64,000 bases of DNA, from positions 310,001-374,000 of the forward strand of contig NZ_BMUA01000002.1 in NCBI RefSeq assembly GCF_014649955.1, in the 5' to 3' direction. How positions within the stretch are numbered: the first letter of the stretch is position 1; every line of letters begins with the position of its first letter. The notes beneath the pieces are model-generated. The model had not been told where the DNA came from, did no database searches, and was given only the letters and a program-made list of their open reading frames with translations. Shown one piece after another: positions 61,759 through 64,000 of the stretch. The translations under genes were made by a program, and so were the position numbers. The DNA is from Streptomyces violascens. Lineage in GTDB: Bacteria; Actinomycetota; Actinomycetes; Streptomycetales; Streptomycetaceae.

Positions 61759-61818
61759 CCGAAAACCGGCCCGGGTCAGGGGACAGCTGTACCCGGGGCA
61801 GGAGAATGAGGGGCGTAC

Positions 61819-62685
61819 ATGGGCTGGACGGTCCTCTACATCGCGTTCGCAATTGTCGCACTGTGGCTGCTCGGCGAGGTGCTGTTGCAGTACAAGGCGC
61901 GGCTGCGCTGGCGGTTGCTCGCCTTCACCGGATTCGTGGGCGTGGTCCTGGGCGTCCTCATCCCGTCCGTGTTCGTGATCATCCTGGGTGCGATCGCCTT
62001 CGCCGTCGGCCAGGTGTACGTCACGCTCTCCTTCCGGCGCGGCTTCTCCACCGGCTGGGCACTCGGTGGCAGGCCGGGCGCGAGCCGCCGCCGCAGGGCG
62101 AGCCGCGGCAAGAGCGCCCCCGCCCCGGAACCGGTCCTGGAAGTCTCGGACCTCCAGTACGAGGACGTCTCCGCCGCCGGCTCACCGGACGAGAACGGCG
62201 AGATGCCGCACGCCGGTCCGGGCCACGGCGACTCGGTCTACGAGCCGCAGCCGATGCCCGACGAGACCGGCCAGTACGGCATCTACAGCCCCGCCCAGCA
62301 GCCCGAGGCACAGTACCCCGCCTACGACCCCCAGCAGCCGTACGCCGACCCCTACGCCCCGCAGTACGACGAGCCCGGCGCCGGGCAGCAGCAGTACGCC
62401 GCCTACTCGGACCCGTACATCGGCAACGGCGGCCAGGCATACGGCACGTACAACGGCTACGACAGCTTCGGCGGCCAGCAGTCCTACCCCGCCGACCCGC
62501 TCACCGCGCAGTACGCGACGGACACCCCGCCCGGCGGCGTCTGGGTGCCGCAGCAGCGCGACGGGGAGTACGTCCCCTACGAGCAGCAGCAGCCCCAGGA
62601 GCCGCAGCAGCCGGGCCAGCAGCCGTACGACCCGAACCACCCGGATCTGCCGCACTACCCCGAGCAGCAGCCCTACCGCTACTGA
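61819..62685 (+). CDS. Membrane protein with Pro/Gln/Tyr-rich tail
   Basis: 288 residues. Three hydrophobic segments at the start (about 3-21, 32-50 and 53-72), then an Arg-rich patch (SRRRRASRGKSAP) and a low-complexity tail dominated by Tyr, Gln, Pro, Asp and Gly with repeats such as YDPQQPYADPYAPQYD. Tails of this kind are common in Streptomyces membrane proteins and are probably unstructured and cytosolic. Function unknown. It converges on the FAD enzyme. Confidence 0.78.
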   Translation: MGWTVLYIAFAIVALWLLGEVLLQYKARLRWRLLAFTGFVGVVLGVLIPSVFVIILGAIAFAVGQVYVTLSFRRGFSTGWALGGRPGASRRRRASRGKSAPAPEPVLEVSDLQYEDVSAAGSPDENGEMPHAGPGHGDSVYEPQPMPDETGQYGIYSPAQQPEAQYPAYDPQQPYADPYAPQYDEPGAGQQQYAAYSDPYIGNGGQAYGTYNGYDSFGGQQSYPADPLTAQYATDTPPGGVWVPQQRDGEYVPYEQQQPQEPQQPGQQPYDPNHPDLPHYPEQQPYRY

Positions 62686-62728
62686 CCGATCCCGGCACCG
62701 CTCCCCGGACCGTTCGCCGGGCCGGGGC

Positions 62729-64000
62729 TCACTGCGAGCCGCGGAAGTCGTCGCCCTCCACGATCAGCCCCGCCACCAGCGCGCCCGTCATCCCGGCGTG
62801 CGCGAGCCCGCCGCCCGGGTGCGCCCAGCCGCCCGCCAGGTAGAGACCCGGCAGACCGGTGGTGTTGGACGGGTGCAGCAGCGTGGCCCCGGCGCCGGCC
62901 AGCGAGGGCGCGGGCACCGAGCCGCCCCCGGCACCGGTCGCCTCCGCGATGTGGACCGGGGTGCGGGACTCGTGCCAGAGCATCCGCTCCCGCAGGTCGG
63001 GCACGGCCCGTGCGGCGGCCTCGATGAGCCTGTCCGTGTACCGCTGGACCAGCGCCTCGTCCGTCCAGTCGACCGGCCCGCCGTGGGCGACCGTCGCCGT
63101 CAGCGTCACCGCCTCGTGGTCGTCGTCGGGCCGCACCGCCGGATCGTCGGGGCGCAGCACCGTGACCGTCGGCGGCTCGTCGTGCCGTCCCGTGAAGGCC
63201 GCGCGGGCCTCGGCCGTGGCGTCGGGGGAGTGGACCACCGTGCGGTGCGCGGCGTCCGCGGGGCGGGCGCCGCGCAGGGCGAGCAGCACCGTGAAACGGC
63301 TCGGCCGGGCCGTGGCGGCGGGGCGGACGGTGTCCGGCCCCCACAACTCCCGGCCGGGCAGCATCCGTTCGAGGCCGCGCGGGTCCGCGCCGCACACCAC
63401 GTGGTCCGCCTCCACGAGGGTGCCGTCAGCCAGCTCGACGCCCGCCGCCCGGCCGTCCTTCTCGCGGACCCGAGCCACCTCGGCGTCGAAGACGAATTCG
63501 ACCCTCCTCGCCAGGCAGCGCTCGTACACCGCGCGCGCCAGCTCCCGCATGCCACCGCGCACGTACCAATTGCCGAAGGTCTGCTCCATGTACGGCAGAA
63601 CCGCCGCCGAGGCGGGGGTCGTGTCCGGGTCCAGGCCGTATTCCAGGGCGTAGCTCTTCAGGAGCGTGCCCAGGTGCCCGCCGCCCAGCTCCCACTCGGC
63701 GATCTCGCCCAGCGTGGCCGCCTGCCGGGGCGGGCGGAGCAGCCGGCGCCGCTTCGGCGCGGGATACGGCTCGCGGGCCAGGACCTGCCAGTTGGGCCAC
63801 AGCGGCTCCTCCAGGAGCGGCCGGCGCGTGCGGTCCCAGGCCTCCCTGGCCCGGATCAGGAACGCGCCCCAGCGCTCGCCCGCGCCCGCCCCCAGAGCCG
63901 CGTCGAGGGCCGACATCACGCCCGCGCGCGAGGCGTTGGGCAGCGACACCTGCGTACCGTCGGCGAAGAGGTGGCGCGAGGCCGGATCCACCGGAGCCGG
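62729..64000 (-). CDS. Phytoene-desaturase-like FAD-dependent oxidoreductase, 5' end cut
   Basis: About 424 C-terminal codons are present and the frame runs off the window edge, so the N-terminal FAD-binding GxGxxG is missing. The CrtI-like parts are MEQTFGNWYVRGGMRELA, ADHVVCGADPRGLERML and, near the end, PGLYLAGGWAHPGGGLAHAG, the usual C-terminal FAD contact. It may desaturate a carotenoid or another polyene, or be one of the many CrtI-like enzymes of unknown substrate. No carotenoid gene is next to it in the window. Confidence 0.82.
   Translation of the reverse strand, partial: PAPVDPASRHLFADGTQVSLPNASRAGVMSALDAALGAGAGERWGAFLIRAREAWDRTRRPLLEEPLWPNWQVLAREPYPAPKRRRLLRPPRQAATLGEIAEWELGGGHLGTLLKSYALEYGLDPDTTPASAAVLPYMEQTFGNWYVRGGMRELARAVYERCLARRVEFVFDAEVARVREKDGRAAGVELADGTLVEADHVVCGADPRGLERMLPGRELWGPDTVRPAATARPSRFTVLLALRGARPADAAHRTVVHSPDATAEARAAFTGRHDEPPTVTVLRPDDPAVRPDDDHEAVTLTATVAHGGPVDWTDEALVQRYTDRLIEAAARAVPDLRERMLWHESRTPVHIAEATGAGGGSVPAPSLAGAGATLLHPSNTTGLPGLYLAGGWAHPGGGLAHAGMTGALVAGLIVEGDDFRGSQ

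Overview
This window is ordinary chromosomal DNA of a high-GC actinomycete, almost certainly Streptomyces. The evidence is very strong G/C bias at third codon positions, many GTG starts with GGAGG-like ribosome binding sites, an actinobacterial QcrCAB/CtaCDEF respiratory chain, and a gene order that, from memory, is broadly collinear with the S. coelicolor core region from about SCO2162 (nadA) down to about SCO2100. No rRNA, tRNA, CRISPR array, insertion sequence, prophage or biosynthetic gene cluster was seen. Both ends of the window cut genes: an RND efflux permease on the left and a phytoene-desaturase-like FAD enzyme on the right.

Region by region. 1-6.8 kb: RND permease tail, nadA (NAD synthesis), erpA (Fe-S insertion), an exported protein, an adenosine-kinase-like PfkB kinase and a cysteine desulfurase fused to a TusA domain. 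7.0-16.3 kb: aa3 oxidase genes ctaCDF, then an L,D-transpeptidase lipoprotein and an atypical receiver protein, then ctaE-qcrCAB; together these encode a bc1-aa3 supercomplex. 16.4-26.3 kb: trpD, a SAM-IV riboswitch controlling a class V aminotransferase, a rhomboid/Lrp-like pair, a zinc ribbon, a NYN protein, two tandem NlpC/P60 hydrolases and a zinc-peptidase-like lipoprotein. 26.3-36 kb: divergent PadR/MATE genes sharing an operator, a GT87 enzyme, a PimB-like glycosyltransferase facing an acyl-CoA ligase, a phosphoesterase, and an SRPBCC/ArsA-like/DUF5304 run. 36-44.8 kb: glucokinase glkA, a phosphatase-fold enzyme, an esterase and an acyltransferase, the MacRS-type two-component system, phosphofructokinase and a D-lactate-dehydrogenase-like enzyme. 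44.8-51.2 kb: a fused anthranilate synthase behind a complete Trp attenuator, a large secreted amidase with FG-GAP repeats, and class II DAHP synthase. 51.2-55.7 kb: iron-box-controlled bfd facing bfr, a molybdopterin enzyme, endonuclease IV and a PASTA Ser/Thr kinase. 55.7-64 kb: thiOSG under a TPP riboswitch, a ferredoxin-reductase-like enzyme, an Rv2175c-type DNA-binding protein, thiE, metF and a membrane protein.

The main non-coding signals are three metabolite-responsive leaders (SAM-IV RNA, Trp attenuator, TPP riboswitch), an iron box, a double PadR operator, several strong terminators, and a dispersed intergenic repeat family. The 20-bp core of that family occurs seven times in four intergenic regions, three of which lie between convergent genes. 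No previously undescribed multi-gene system could be supported. The most testable new points are the repeat family with its nested hairpin insertion, the mini-ORF behind the SAM-IV element, and several unassigned inverted repeats at metabolic promoters.
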